Origin: Streptomyces cacaoi
GTDB lineage: Bacteria > Actinomycetota > Actinomycetes > Streptomycetales > Streptomycetaceae
Assembly (NCBI RefSeq): GCF_006539165.1
Contig: NZ_BJMM01000058.1
Span: 1 to 36,002 of the forward strand
Direction of reading: 5' to 3'
Length of the DNA: 36,002 nt
The position numbers and the translations under genes are program-made. The notes under the pieces were generated by a model that was given only the letters and a program-made list of their open reading frames with translations, ran no database searches and had not been told where the DNA came from. Positions 15,310 to 24,295 of this stretch are shown here, in pieces. The first letter of the stretch is position 1, and each line of letters opens with the position of its first letter.

Positions 15310-17244
15310 TCAGCGCGCCGGGCCGCTCGCGACCGTCCGCGCCTGCGCGTCGCCGGCGCCCTCCGGCAGCGACGACGCGGGCGTCCCCGGGGCGGGCCCG
15401 GACGGTGAGGCCGACGGGGACGGACCCGCGGCCCCCGGAGGCCGGGGCGGTCCGGCCGGCGCCGCCCGGTCGGCGTCCCCGGACAGCGTGACGACGGACC
15501 CCGCGGGCTCCACCCGCACCCGGCTCCGCCACGCCGATTCCGGCGCACGTTTGCGGTCCACCGCCACCCGCACCGCGGCCCGCTCCCCCGGCCGCAGCTG
15601 CCCGGCCGAGCGGCTCAGCGCCAGCCACGGTTCGTCCGCCGCCACCGTCCACCTCACCGGCCCGTCCGCCGTGGCCGTCAGCGTGAGCAGGGCGCCACCG
15701 GCCAGCGGCTCGGCGGCCACCGACAGCCGCCCCTCCCCCGCCCGCGCCGCCCGCGGATGTTCGACCGAGACGCCGATCCCGCCGCGCAGCGCCCGGCCGC
15801 CCGCGCCGTACGGATGCGTACGGGAGCGGTCCACGCGCCCGGCCTTCTCGTACTCGTCCGACGGCTTGCCGTCCGGCTCGCCCGCGGCGGGCCGTCCGCC
15901 GTCCTCCTCCGCCGCGACGGAACGGTCCGCCTGCGGCTCGCCGACGACCGGGCCGCCCCGGTAGGCCGCCCACAGCGCGAGCACCGGAGCCGCGAGGACG
16001 CTGGCGACCAGCGTGGTGGTGACGGCCCTGCTGCGCAGTAGTTCGCGGCGGACCGCACGGTCCTTGTCCGGCACCGGGAAGCCCGCCCTGTCGAACCGGG
16101 GCGCACGCTGCGCCCGCGCCCTGCGCACCAGTGCCGCCGCCGCCCGTACATCCGGCCGCGGCGCCCGGAGCAGGGGCAGCGCCGCCGCCACCGGCGCCGT
16201 GCCCGGCCAGGAGACCCCGGCCATGGCGCGCTCCGCCGCCCGCCGGCAGCGGGGGCACTCGTCGACGTGCCGCACCAGCTCGCCGCGCAGCGCCGTCCCC
16301 AGCAGTAGCCGGTCGTCCCCGGCGAGCCGGGAGACGGCCGGGCAGCCCCCGGACTCGACGACGGAGAGCGCGGCGCGGGTGCGTTCGACCTCGCAGGCGG
16401 CGTGTGCGAGCAGTTCCTCGGCGGCGTCCTCGGGCAGCCCGAGGACGGTGCCGATCTCCGCCACGGGCAGCCGGTGCCGCACGGACAGCTCCAGCGCCTC
16501 CCGCTGCTCGGGGGAGGTCCCGGCGGCCTCCGGCCAGGCCAGGGCGGCCAGTTCCCGCCGTCGGCGCGCCCGCACCGCCTCCGTCCCGGAGGCCGCCGGT
16601 CCGGACACGGAAACGGCCGCGGCCCCCGAGGCCGGCCGGGGCGGCACCGGCGCCGAGGAGGACGAGCGGGGCGCCGCGGCCGGCGAAGCAGGGGCGGCGG
16701 CGGTGGTCGCGGCGGTGCCCGGTGCGTGCCGTGCCGCGGGGGAAACCGGCGCTGCGGAGCTGTTCCACGGGGCGTGAGGCGCGGCGGGGGCGTCCGCTGT
16801 GGCTCCGGGCGCCCCTCCGCGTTGACGTTTCAGCACGGGCCCCGGCCCGGCGGTCCGCTCCCGCGCGCCCCGCTCGGCCGGCCGGCCGAGGACGGCCGGC
16901 GGTGCCTCCTCCTCCGGCCCGGCGGGCGCCGAGACCAGCTCCCGCGCCTTCGCCCTCCGGTCGGCCAGCCGACGTGTGCACGTCCAGCGCGCGAGGGCGT
17001 ACAGCCACGGGCGCAGGGACTGCGGATCCGCGGGAACACGCCCCCGTTCGCGCTGCCGGCCGGCGAGGGCGAGCGCTTCCCCCACCGCCGCGATGGCCGC
17101 CTCGTGCTCGCACAGCACCGAGAGGCAGTACGTGAACAGGCCGTCCAGATACGGCTCGTCGCCCTCGCGGTGCGTCGGCTCGTCCTCCGGGTGCGCGGGG
17201 GGTGCGCCGGTGGAGTTCGTGGGGTGCTCGCGCCTGCTCGTCAT
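15310..17244 (-). CDS. Sigma-like/anti-sigma zinc-finger membrane protein with BACON-like domain
   Basis: This 644-residue multi-domain protein reads in order as follows. Residues 30-92 resemble sigma-70 region 2 (EPYLDGLFTYCLSVLCEHEAA...LRPWLYALARWTCTRRL). An Ala/Pro/Ser linker spans 105-225. Residues 240-290 are a region-4-like helix-turn-helix (SPEQREALELSVRHRLPVAEIGTVLGLP). An anti-sigma-type zinc motif has His326, Cys330 and Cys333 (HVDECPRC). One membrane helix lies at about 404-426. The outer part is a beta-rich BACON-like domain at about 488-595 containing WTVAADEPWLALSRSAGQL, followed by a Pro/Ser tail. This suggests a membrane-anchored regulator in which a degenerate sigma factor is fused to its own anti-sigma and an outside sensor. 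The start is ATG 17244; GTG 17247 is the alternative. Function unproven. Confidence 0.8.
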   Translation of the reverse strand: MTSRREHPTNSTGAPPAHPEDEPTHREGDEPYLDGLFTYCLSVLCEHEAAIAAVGEALALAGRQRERGRVPADPQSLRPWLYALARWTCTRRLADRRAKARELVSAPAGPEEEAPPAVLGRPAERGARERTAGPGPVLKRQRGGAPGATADAPAAPHAPWNSSAAPVSPAARHAPGTAATTAAAPASPAAAPRSSSSAPVPPRPASGAAAVSVSGPAASGTEAVRARRRRELAALAWPEAAGTSPEQREALELSVRHRLPVAEIGTVLGLPEDAAEELLAHAACEVERTRAALSVVESGGCPAVSRLAGDDRLLLGTALRGELVRHVDECPRCRRAAERAMAGVSWPGTAPVAAALPLLRAPRPDVRAAAALVRRARAQRAPRFDRAGFPVPDKDRAVRRELLRSRAVTTTLVASVLAAPVLALWAAYRGGPVVGEPQADRSVAAEEDGGRPAAGEPDGKPSDEYEKAGRVDRSRTHPYGAGGRALRGGIGVSVEHPRAARAGEGRLSVAAEPLAGGALLTLTATADGPVRWTVAADEPWLALSRSAGQLRPGERAAVRVAVDRKRAPESAWRSRVRVEPAGSVVTLSGDADRAAPAGPPRPPGAAGPSPSASPSGPAPGTPASSLPEGAGDAQARTVASGPAR

Positions 17245-17536
17245 CACCCCGGCGACGGTAGGCGGATGATGGCGCTTTACCGGACCCGCTGGGACGGGAT
17301 TACTTCCTTCGGGTGTTGTTGTCCGCCAAAAGGGGACTTCCTGTGCGAGTTCGGCGACGAATCGGGCGGTTCATGAGGCATGCGGCGCGCGCTCGGCGCA
17401 CACCCCCCGGGACCCCCGACGGCGCACACGGCCCGCCCCGCACCCGCCCCCGCACACCGCTGGCCCCCGGTGCCGGAGCCGGGCGGACGCACGGGCGGCG
17501 ACGGGGCTGTCGGGCGGCGGCTATACGGTGACCGGC
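17245..17536. other. Divergent intergenic region before radA
   Basis: This 292-bp region separates the sigma-like membrane gene from radA. It holds no credible gene. TATACG at 17522-17527 is a possible -10 for radA, placing the transcript start only a few bases before the ATG. Short AT-richer sequence around 17300-17340 may hold the promoter of the minus-strand gene, but no clear -35/-10 pair is seen. Confidence 0.4.
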
Positions 17537-18943
17537 ATGGCTGCCCGAAAGTCGTCCACGAAGGACCGTCCCTCCTACCGCTGCACCGAGTGCGGCTGGC
17601 AGACCGTGAAGTGGCTGGGCCGCTGCCCGGAGTGCCAGTCCTGGGGCACGGTCGAGGAGGCGGGCGCCGCCTCCGTCGTGCACACCACGACAGCGGGCCG
17701 GGTCTCCGCGCCGGCGCTGCCGATCGGCCAGGTCGACGGCGCGCAGGCCACCGCGCGCGGCACCGGCGTCCCGGAGCTGGACCGTGTGCTGGGCGGCGGC
17801 CTGGTGCCGGGCGCCGTGGTGCTCCTCGCCGGCGAACCGGGGGTCGGCAAGTCCACGCTGCTGCTGGACGTGGCGGCCAAGGCGGCCGGCGGGACGCACC
17901 GCACGCTCTATGTGACGGGCGAGGAGTCGGCCGGGCAGGTGCGGCTGCGCGCCGACCGCATCGGCGCGCTCAGCGACGATCTGTATCTGGCGGCCGAGAC
18001 GGACCTGTCGGCGGTGCTGGGCCATCTCGACGAGGTGAAGCCCTCGCTGCTGGTGCTCGACTCGGTGCAGACGGTGGCCTCGCCCGAGATCGACGGCGCG
18101 CCCGGCGGGATGGCGCAGGTGCGCGAGGTCGCGGGCGCGCTGATCCGGGCGTCGAAGGAGCGCGGCATGTCCACGCTGCTGGTCGGCCATGTCACCAAGG
18201 AGGGCTCGATCGCCGGCCCGCGGCTGCTGGAGCATCTCGTCGACGTGGTCCTCCAGTTCGAGGGCGACAGACATGCCCGGCTGCGGCTGGTGCGCGGGGT
18301 GAAGAACCGCTACGGGGCCACCGACGAGGTGGGCTGCTTCGAGCTGCACGACGAGGGCATCACCGGCCTCGCCGACCCGTCGGGGCTGTTTCTGACGCGC
18401 CGCGACGAGCCGGTGCCCGGCACCTGTCTGACGGTGGCCCTGGAGGGCAGGCGTCCGCTGGTCGCCGAGGTGCAGGCGCTGACGGTCGACAGCCAGATCC
18501 CCTCCCCGCGGCGCACCACCTCCGGCCTGGAGAACTCCCGGGTGTCGATGATGCTGGCGGTGCTGGAGCAGCGCGGCCGGATCGCGGCCCTGGGCAAGCG
18601 GGACATCTACAGCGCGACGGTCGGCGGGGTGAAGCTGTCGGAGCCCGCGGGCGATCTGGCCGTCGCGCTCGCGCTGGCCAGCGCGGCGAGCGACACTCCG
18701 CTGCCGAAGAATCTGGTGGCGATCGGCGAGGTCGGCCTGGCGGGCGAGGTGCGCCGGGTCACGGGTGTGCAGCGGCGGCTGTCGGAGGCCGCCCGGCTCG
18801 GCTTCACCCACGCGCTGGTCCCGGCCGACCCGGGCCGCATTCCCGACGGGATGCGGGTGCTGGAGGTCGCCGATGTGGGGGAGGCGCTCCGCGTCCTGCC
18901 GAGCCGCCCGGCCCGCGGCGCCCCGGCAACGGCGCAGGGCTGA
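17537..18943 (+). CDS. radA: DNA repair protein RadA (Sms)
   Basis: This 468-residue RecA-related ATPase processes recombination intermediates. In Bacillus it also interacts with and restrains DisA. The N-terminal zinc finger CTECGWQ...CPECQSW lies at about residues 16-37. Walker A GEPGVGKST is near 100 and Walker B SLLVLDSVQT near 178. The RadA-specific motif reads KNRYG near 258, where most family members have KNRFG. A Lon-like C-terminal domain follows. The ATG at 17537 is preferred; GTG at 17528 in the same frame is an alternative. There is no good Shine-Dalgarno sequence. disA follows in the same direction after a 198-bp gap with its own hairpin and promoter-like sequence. Confidence 0.96.
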   Translation: MAARKSSTKDRPSYRCTECGWQTVKWLGRCPECQSWGTVEEAGAASVVHTTTAGRVSAPALPIGQVDGAQATARGTGVPELDRVLGGGLVPGAVVLLAGEPGVGKSTLLLDVAAKAAGGTHRTLYVTGEESAGQVRLRADRIGALSDDLYLAAETDLSAVLGHLDEVKPSLLVLDSVQTVASPEIDGAPGGMAQVREVAGALIRASKERGMSTLLVGHVTKEGSIAGPRLLEHLVDVVLQFEGDRHARLRLVRGVKNRYGATDEVGCFELHDEGITGLADPSGLFLTRRDEPVPGTCLTVALEGRRPLVAEVQALTVDSQIPSPRRTTSGLENSRVSMMLAVLEQRGRIAALGKRDIYSATVGGVKLSEPAGDLAVALALASAASDTPLPKNLVAIGEVGLAGEVRRVTGVQRRLSEAARLGFTHALVPADPGRIPDGMRVLEVADVGEALRVLPSRPARGAPATAQG

Positions 18944-18962
18944 GCCCCGCGGTGCTTCCCGT

Positions 18963-18992
18963 ACACCGGCACCGGCGCGGCGGGGCCGGTGT
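18963..18992 (+). terminator. Hairpin after radA
   Basis: ACACCGGC (18963-18970) pairs with GCCGGTGT (18985-18992), 19 bases past the radA stop. It is a plausible terminator or attenuator between radA and disA. Confidence 0.45.
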
Positions 18993-19002
18993 GCGGCGCC
19001 GG

Positions 19003-19008
19003 TAGACT
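19003..19008 (+). promoter_or_regulatory. Candidate -10 for disA
   Basis: TAGACT matches the actinobacterial -10 consensus and would give disA a leader of about 125 bases. No convincing -35 lies 17-18 bases upstream. Confidence 0.35.
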
Positions 19009-19141
19009 TTGCCCCGGTCTCGACCGACCACCGGGCACCACGGGGGACCGCGTGACGGCACCGAGGGGGGAACCGGTCACGGGCGTTCGCCGGGGTGGTC
19101 GAGCAATCGCCGACAGGCACCCGCACGACCGAAGGAGTGCA

Positions 19142-20263
19142 GTGGCAGCCAACGACCGGGCAGCGGTCCCCGGCAGGGCCGAGGGGGCGTCCGGCCTGAT
19201 GCGCGCCTCGCTGAGCGCGGTGGCGCCCGGCACGGCCCTGCGGGACGGGCTGGAGAGGGTTCTGCGCGGGAACACCGGCGGGCTCATCGTCCTCGGCATG
19301 GACAAGACCGTCGAAGCCCTGTGCACCGGCGGCTTCGTGCTCGATGTGGACTTCAGCGCGACCCGCCTGCGGGAACTGTGCAAGCTGGACGGGGCGCTCA
19401 TCCTCGACAAGGACATCTCGAAGATCGTCCGCGCCGGTGTGCAGCTCGTGCCGGACGCCTCCATCGAGACGGAGGAGACCGGCACCCGGCACCGCACGGC
19501 GCAGCGCGTCTCCATCCAGACGGGTTTCCCCGTGGTCTCCGTCAGCCAGTCGATGCGGCTGATCGCCCTCTATGTGGAGGGCCAGCGCCGCGTCCTGGAG
19601 GACTCGGCGGCGATCCTCTCCCGCGCCAACCAGGCCCTGGCCACCCTGGAGCGCTACAAGCTGCGGCTGGACGAGGTGGCCGGCACCCTCTCGGCGCTGG
19701 AGATCGAGGATCTGGTGACGGTCCGGGACGTCACCGCCGTCGCCCAGCGGCTGGAGATGGTGCGGCGGATCGCCACGGAGATCGCCGAGTACGTCGTCGA
19801 ACTGGGCACGGACGGGCGGCTGCTCTCCCTTCAGCTCGACGAGCTGATCGCGGGCGTCGAGCCCGAGCGGGAACTGGTCGTCCGCGACTACGTGCCGCAG
19901 ACGGGCGGTTCGGGCCGGCGGGTGCGCACCGTGCCCGAGGCACTCAGCGAACTGGACCGGCTCTCCCACTCCGAGCTGCTCGAACTGCCCACCGTGGCCC
20001 GCGCCCTGGGCTACAGCGGTGCGCCCGAGACGCTGGACTCGGCGGTCTCGCCGCGCGGCTTCCGGCTGCTGGCCAAGGTGCCGCGGCTGCCGGGGACGAT
20101 CATCGACCGGCTCGTGGACCACTTCGGCGGCCTGCAAAAGCTGCTCGCCGCCAGCGTGGACGATCTCCAGGCCGTGGAGGGCGTGGGCGAGGCCCGGGCC
20201 CGCTCGGTCCGTGAGGGCCTCTCGCGCCTCGCCGAGTCGTCCATCCTCGAACGCTACGTCTGA
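19142..20263 (+). CDS. disA: DNA integrity scanning diadenylate cyclase
   Basis: This 373-residue enzyme condenses two ATP into c-di-AMP and monitors branched DNA. The DAC domain carries the catalytic motifs LDGALIL (DGA) near residue 82 and GTRHRTA (RHR) near 115. Helical DisA-linker sequence and a C-terminal helix-hairpin-helix DNA-binding part (LPGTIIDRLVDHFGGLQKLLAASVDDLQAVEGVGEARAR) follow. Length is normal. The start is GTG at 19142, with GAAGGAG four bases upstream; the longer open frame 5' is leader. Adjacency to radA is widely conserved. In Bacillus subtilis clpC, radA and disA are contiguous; here clpC lies about 12 kb away in the other orientation. Confidence 0.97.
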   Translation: MAANDRAAVPGRAEGASGLMRASLSAVAPGTALRDGLERVLRGNTGGLIVLGMDKTVEALCTGGFVLDVDFSATRLRELCKLDGALILDKDISKIVRAGVQLVPDASIETEETGTRHRTAQRVSIQTGFPVVSVSQSMRLIALYVEGQRRVLEDSAAILSRANQALATLERYKLRLDEVAGTLSALEIEDLVTVRDVTAVAQRLEMVRRIATEIAEYVVELGTDGRLLSLQLDELIAGVEPERELVVRDYVPQTGGSGRRVRTVPEALSELDRLSHSELLELPTVARALGYSGAPETLDSAVSPRGFRLLAKVPRLPGTIIDRLVDHFGGLQKLLAASVDDLQAVEGVGEARARSVREGLSRLAESSILERYV

Positions 20264-20340
20264 CCCCTCACGCGTCCGGCTCCCGCGCCCGCCGGGGCGC
20301 CGCGCCCGGGCCCGCTCCCGCGTCCGGCGCGGCGGCCCGC

Positions 20341-21207
20341 TCAACCCTCCAGCGTGAAGCGGGTCTTGACCGGCTCGAAGCCCTTGACGTCGACCGCGAT
20401 CCGGTAGGTGCCGTCCTTCGCCTTCTCGAAGGTGGACGTGCCGCAGTTGGCGGCGCTGGCCTTGCGGTACCAGGTGAGCGTGAACGTCGCCGAGCCGTCC
20501 GCCGGCACCCGGCGCAGCAGCGGCTTCTTGCTGGGCGGACAGTCGTCGGACGCCCAGAACTTGGCGTCGTCCGGGTTGGTGATCGTCACGACCGTCGCGG
20601 TGCGGCCGAGATCGATCTTGCAGTCGCTGCCGCCCTTGTTGACGGCCTTGAGCTTGAACTTGGGCTTCTGGTCGGGCCCGTAGCTCTTCCGCACGCTGCG
20701 CAGATGCAGCTCGACATCGGACTTCGCACAGTCCGCCGTGGAGGGCGCGGCGGGCACCGCGGCCCCGCCGCCCCCGGAACCACCCGAGCCCGAGCCACCG
20801 GAGGACGCGCCGCCGTCACCGGACGAGCCCGTCGAGCCGCCCGTAGCGGCGCCCCATCCGCTGCCCCCGGCCGAGGACTGGTCGTCGTCCTGCCCGGAGC
20901 CCGCGCCGCCGGAGCCGCCCGCGCCCGAGGACGAGCCGTCGGCCCCGCCGTCCTCCTCGTCCCGCCCGCCGGGGCGGTCGCTGATGGCCGGGCCGGGATC
21001 CGTCGGCCCGGGGGTGATCGTGCTCGCGGGGCCGCCGCCCTTGCCGCCGCTCTTGCCTTCGTTGCGCGCACCGTCGTCGCCGCCGAGCCGGGTCACCGCC
21101 CAGACGGTGAGCAGGACCAGCAGCACCAGGACGGCAAGAGCAACTGCCCTCCGTCGCCAGTAGATGGAGGAGGGAAGCGGCCCGATCGGATTGCGCAGAG
21201 ATCCCAC
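20341..21207 (-). CDS. Membrane-anchored extracytoplasmic beta-rich protein
   Basis: This 288-residue protein is of unknown function. An N-terminal basic stretch (IYWRRR) is followed by one strong membrane helix or signal anchor (about residues 21-40). A 115-residue Gly/Ser/Asp linker comes next, then a C-terminal domain (about 155-288) with strand-like spacing and four to five cysteines (DCAKSD, SDCKID, DDCPPS, ANCGTS) likely to form disulfides outside the cell. The fold looks immunoglobulin-like, as in small ligand-binding or cell-wall exported proteins of Streptomyces. The start is GTG at 21207 with TAAGGT six bases upstream, again a leaderless pattern, although AAGG could also serve as a weak ribosome site. 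It converges with disA and is divergent from mutY. Confidence 0.8.
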   Translation of the reverse strand: MGSLRNPIGPLPSSIYWRRRAVALAVLVLLVLLTVWAVTRLGGDDGARNEGKSGGKGGGPASTITPGPTDPGPAISDRPGGRDEEDGGADGSSSGAGGSGGAGSGQDDDQSSAGGSGWGAATGGSTGSSGDGGASSGGSGSGGSGGGGAAVPAAPSTADCAKSDVELHLRSVRKSYGPDQKPKFKLKAVNKGGSDCKIDLGRTATVVTITNPDDAKFWASDDCPPSKKPLLRRVPADGSATFTLTWYRKASAANCGTSTFEKAKDGTYRIAVDVKGFEPVKTRFTLEG

Positions 21208-21213
21208 GCGAAA

Positions 21214-21219
21214 ACCTTA
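21214..21219 (-). promoter_or_regulatory. Candidate leaderless -10 for the beta-rich protein gene
   Basis: TAAGGT on the minus strand ends exactly six bases before the GTG start at 21207. Confidence 0.45.
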
Positions 21220-21434
21220 CGAGACATCAGAGGGACGGCAGACCCGTACCCGTCACAGGGTTCGTCAATTGTTGTGATGAGCGGCAACCGCCTGTGGATC
21301 ATTGCCGAGGGCTCACAACGGTGCGTACAGGGGCACTTGCTCTGGGTGAACAACGCCGTGTGCGCCGGGTACGGGCGTTCGCGCCGCGTGTGCGTTTTCC
21401 GGATGTCGGACGCCGTGCCAGGATCGGTCGTGCC

Positions 21435-22424
21435 ATGACTGCGACCACCGAGACCTCAGCCGCAGCGGTCGGACAGAGCCCTGCCGCCGCCGACCGTCCC
21501 GCCGAAGCCGGCGCCGAAGCCGACGCCGTCGACCCCGCGCTGCGCCGGACGGCGCGCGCCCTGCACGCCCCCGTTGTCGACTGGTTCGCCGCGCACGCCC
21601 GCGACCTGCCCTGGCGCCGCCCCGAGGCGGGCGCGTGGGGCGTCATGGTCAGCGAGTTCATGCTCCAGCAGACCCCCGTGAACCGCGTACTACCGGTGTA
21701 CGAGGAGTGGATGGAGCGCTGGCCGCGCCCGGCCGACCTGGCCGCCGAGGCCCCGGGCGAGGCCGTACGGGCCTGGGGCCGCCTGGGCTATCCGCGTCGC
21801 GCGCTGCGCCTGCACGGGGCGGCGAAGGCCATAGCGGAACGGCACGGCGGCGAGGTGCCGGGCGAGCACGCGCAGTTGCTGGCCCTGCCCGGCGTCGGGG
21901 AGTACACGGCGGCCGCCGTCGTCTCCTTCGCCTACGGCAGGCGGCACGCGGTGCTCGACACCAACGTCCGCCGCGTCTTCGCACGGGCCGTGACCGGGCA
22001 GCAGTACCCGCCGAACGCGACCACCGCCGCCGAACGCAGGCTCGCCCGGGCGCTGTTGCCCGAGGACGACGGGACGGCCTCCCGCTGGGCCGCGGCGACG
22101 ATGGAGCTGGGCGCGCTGGTGTGCACGGCCCGCTCTCCGCAGTGCGGGCGGTGCCCGATCGCCGCGCAGTGTGCCTGGCAGCTGGCCGGCGCCCCGGAGC
22201 ACCAGGGCCCGGCCCGCCGCACCCAGTCGTATGCCGGGACGGACCGGCAGGTGCGGGGGCGGCTGCTCGCCGTGCTGCGCGCCTCGAAGGAGCCGGTGCC
22301 GCAGAGCGACCTCGACCAGGTGTGGCACGAGCCGGTGCAGCGGGCCCGGGCCCTGGACGGCCTGGTGGCCGACGGGCTGGTCGAACCGCTCGACGGCGGC
22401 CGCTTCCGGCTGCCGCTCACCTGA
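21435..22424 (+). CDS. mutY: A/G-specific adenine glycosylase
   Basis: This 329-residue base-excision repair enzyme removes adenine mispaired with 8-oxoguanine. The catalytic Glu74 sits in SEFMLQQTPV, the helix-hairpin-helix is LPGVGEYTAAAV, and catalytic Asp175 is in AVLDTNVRR. The 4Fe-4S ligands are Cys230, Cys237, Cys240 and Cys246 (spacing 6-2-5). The usual C-terminal NUDIX-like 8-oxoG-recognition domain is replaced by a short winged-helix-like segment (VRGRLLAVLRASKEPVPQSDLDQ...). The ATG at 21435 is the first start that fits. It lacks a strong Shine-Dalgarno sequence, and CAGGAT (21419-21424) may be the -10 of a near-leaderless transcript. The N-terminal 35 residues are an Ala/Glu-rich extension. 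Confidence 0.94.
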   Translation: MTATTETSAAAVGQSPAAADRPAEAGAEADAVDPALRRTARALHAPVVDWFAAHARDLPWRRPEAGAWGVMVSEFMLQQTPVNRVLPVYEEWMERWPRPADLAAEAPGEAVRAWGRLGYPRRALRLHGAAKAIAERHGGEVPGEHAQLLALPGVGEYTAAAVVSFAYGRRHAVLDTNVRRVFARAVTGQQYPPNATTAAERRLARALLPEDDGTASRWAAATMELGALVCTARSPQCGRCPIAAQCAWQLAGAPEHQGPARRTQSYAGTDRQVRGRLLAVLRASKEPVPQSDLDQVWHEPVQRARALDGLVADGLVEPLDGGRFRLPLT

Positions 22425-22434
22425 ACCCGCCACG

Positions 22435-22460
22435 CGGCGCCGGTGGTTGTACCGGCGCCG
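22435..22460. terminator. mutY terminator
   Basis: A 10-bp stem, CGGCGCCGGT with ACCGGCGCCG, and a 6-base loop begin 11 bases after the mutY stop. Confidence 0.75.
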
Positions 22461-22488
22461 GCGGGCGGACGGCGAACCGGGGCACGAA

Positions 22489-22535
22489 GGGCGCGGGTGA
22501 CCGGTGGAGACGACCTCCGCCGGCCGCCCGCGCCC
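22489..22535. terminator. Two-tier hairpin between mutY and the MFS gene
   Basis: An outer 9-bp stem (22489-22497 with 22527-22535) encloses an inner 9-bp stem with one mismatch (22501-22509 with 22515-22523). It lies in the 219-bp gap between convergent stops and probably ends the minus-strand transcript. Confidence 0.55.
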
Positions 22536-22643
22536 TTCCGTCGTACTCCGCCGCCCCGCCCGCGGACCTCGCGGCGGGCGGCGCGGGCACCTTGCCCCGT
22601 ACCTCTTGCCCGGCGCCGACGGGGCGCGGCGCCGGGCGCCGGT

Positions 22644-24278
22644 TCACTCCTGGGGCTGCTGGTCCTGTGCGCCCTTGAGCGGGACCTCCTTGATGAACCA
22701 GGCCGCGACGAACACGATCACGGCGATCGCTGCTCCCATCAGGAAGACGGTGTGCGTGCCCGAGGAGACGGCGTGCTCGTACGCCTCCCGCACGGGCGCG
22801 GGCAGCTTGGCGAGGGAGGCCGCGTCGAGCTGGGCGCCGCCCTCAGTGAGCTTCGCCGCACCGCCGGCGGCCTGACCGCCCGCGGCCGCGCTCTCCTTCA
22901 TCGAGTCCTCGACGCGGCCGGCGAAGACGGTGCCCATGAGGGCGACGCCGAACGAGCCGCCGATGGTGCGGAACAGCGTCGTCGTGGACGAGGCGACGCC
23001 CATGTCCTTCAGCTCGACGCTGTTCTGGGCTATCAGCATCGTCAGCTGCATCAGGAAGCCCATCCCGGCGCCCAGCACGACCATGTACAGGCCGGAGGTG
23101 AAGCGGGTGGTGCCCACGCCCATCTGGGCCAGCAGGAACAGGCCGACGGGGATGAGCACGCCGCCCGCTATCGGGTACATCCGGTACTTGCCCGTCCTCG
23201 TCGTGGCGCGGCCGGTGACGACGGAGACGAGCATCATCGGCAGGAGCACGGGGAGCAGCAGCAGCCCGGAGTTGGTGGCCGAGGCGCCCTGCACGCTCTG
23301 CTGGAAGAGCGGGATGAAGGTCATCGCGCCGAACATCACGAAGCCCAGCAGGAAGCCGATCACGGTGACCAGCGAGAAGTTGAGGTTCCGGAAGACCCCG
23401 AGCGGAAGTATCGGCTCGTCGACCCGGCGTTCGACGAGGACGAAGGCGATCAGCGCGACGACGGCCAGCGCGGCCAGGCCCAGGATGGTGCCGGAGCTCC
23501 AGTCGTACTCCGTGCCGCCCCAGCTGGTGACGAGAACGGCCGCGGTGATGCCGGCCGTCAGCAGTGCGGCGCCGAGGTAGTCGATGCGCCCCTGGGAGCG
23601 CTTCTTCGGCAGGTGCAGGATCGTCCCGACCATGGCGAGCGCCACGGCGCCCAGCGGCAGGTTGATGTAGAACGCCCAGCGCCAGCCGAGGTGGTCGGTG
23701 AGGGTGCCGCCGACGAGCGGACCGCCGATCATGGCCAGCGACATGACGCCGGCCATCATGCCCATGTACTTGCCGCGTTCACGGGGCGGCACGAGGTCGC
23801 CCATGATCGCCATCGCGCCGACCATGAGGCCGCCGGCGCCGAGCCCCTGGAGGGCGCGGAAGCCGATGAGCTGACTCATGGTCTGAGCGGCGCCGGAGGT
23901 CACCGATCCGGCGAGGAAGATGACGATGGACGTGAGGAAGACGCCCTTGCGCCCGAACAGGTCGCCGAGCTTGCCCCACACCGGCGTCGACGCGGCCGTC
24001 GTCAGCGTGTAGGCGGTGACGACCCACGAGAGGTGTTCCAGGCCGCCGAGTTCGCCGACGATCGTGGGCATCGCGGTGCCGACGATCATGTTGTCGAGCA
24101 TCGCGAGCAGGACCGCGATCATCAGCGAGAAGATGACGAGCGTCATGCTCCGTGGTTTCGGGCCGGCGGACTCCGGCGCCGTTCCGTTGGATTCGTCTTG
24201 ACCGGTGCTCGACCCGCTCTTGGATCCCCCACCCTTTTCGTCCGGTTTCAGATCTCCCGGAACGTCCGTTGTGCGCAT
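22644..24278 (-). CDS. MFS drug exporter, DHA2 (EmrB/QacA) family
   Basis: This 544-residue, fourteen-helix proton-driven exporter has a 45-residue hydrophilic N-terminus. The core starts MIAVLLAMLDNMIVGTAMPTIVGELGG, in which the acidic residue in helix 1 is the DHA2 hallmark (motif D1). Motif A is GKLGDLFGRKGVF, and the helix-5 antiporter motif is seen around MIGGPLVGGTLTDHLGWRWAFYINLP. The loop near residue 475 carries an Ala/Gly insertion (AAAGGQAAGGAAK). The ATG at 24278 is used, with AAGGGGAG about ten bases upstream. It is divergent from a TetR-family gene across a 124-bp operator region, the standard layout of a repressor-controlled efflux pump. The substrate is unknown. Confidence 0.94.
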   Translation of the reverse strand: MRTTDVPGDLKPDEKGGGSKSGSSTGQDESNGTAPESAGPKPRSMTLVIFSLMIAVLLAMLDNMIVGTAMPTIVGELGGLEHLSWVVTAYTLTTAASTPVWGKLGDLFGRKGVFLTSIVIFLAGSVTSGAAQTMSQLIGFRALQGLGAGGLMVGAMAIMGDLVPPRERGKYMGMMAGVMSLAMIGGPLVGGTLTDHLGWRWAFYINLPLGAVALAMVGTILHLPKKRSQGRIDYLGAALLTAGITAAVLVTSWGGTEYDWSSGTILGLAALAVVALIAFVLVERRVDEPILPLGVFRNLNFSLVTVIGFLLGFVMFGAMTFIPLFQQSVQGASATNSGLLLLPVLLPMMLVSVVTGRATTRTGKYRMYPIAGGVLIPVGLFLLAQMGVGTTRFTSGLYMVVLGAGMGFLMQLTMLIAQNSVELKDMGVASSTTTLFRTIGGSFGVALMGTVFAGRVEDSMKESAAAGGQAAGGAAKLTEGGAQLDAASLAKLPAPVREAYEHAVSSGTHTVFLMGAAIAVIVFVAAWFIKEVPLKGAQDQQPQE

Positions 24279-24295
24279 GCGCGGCCCACTCCCCT

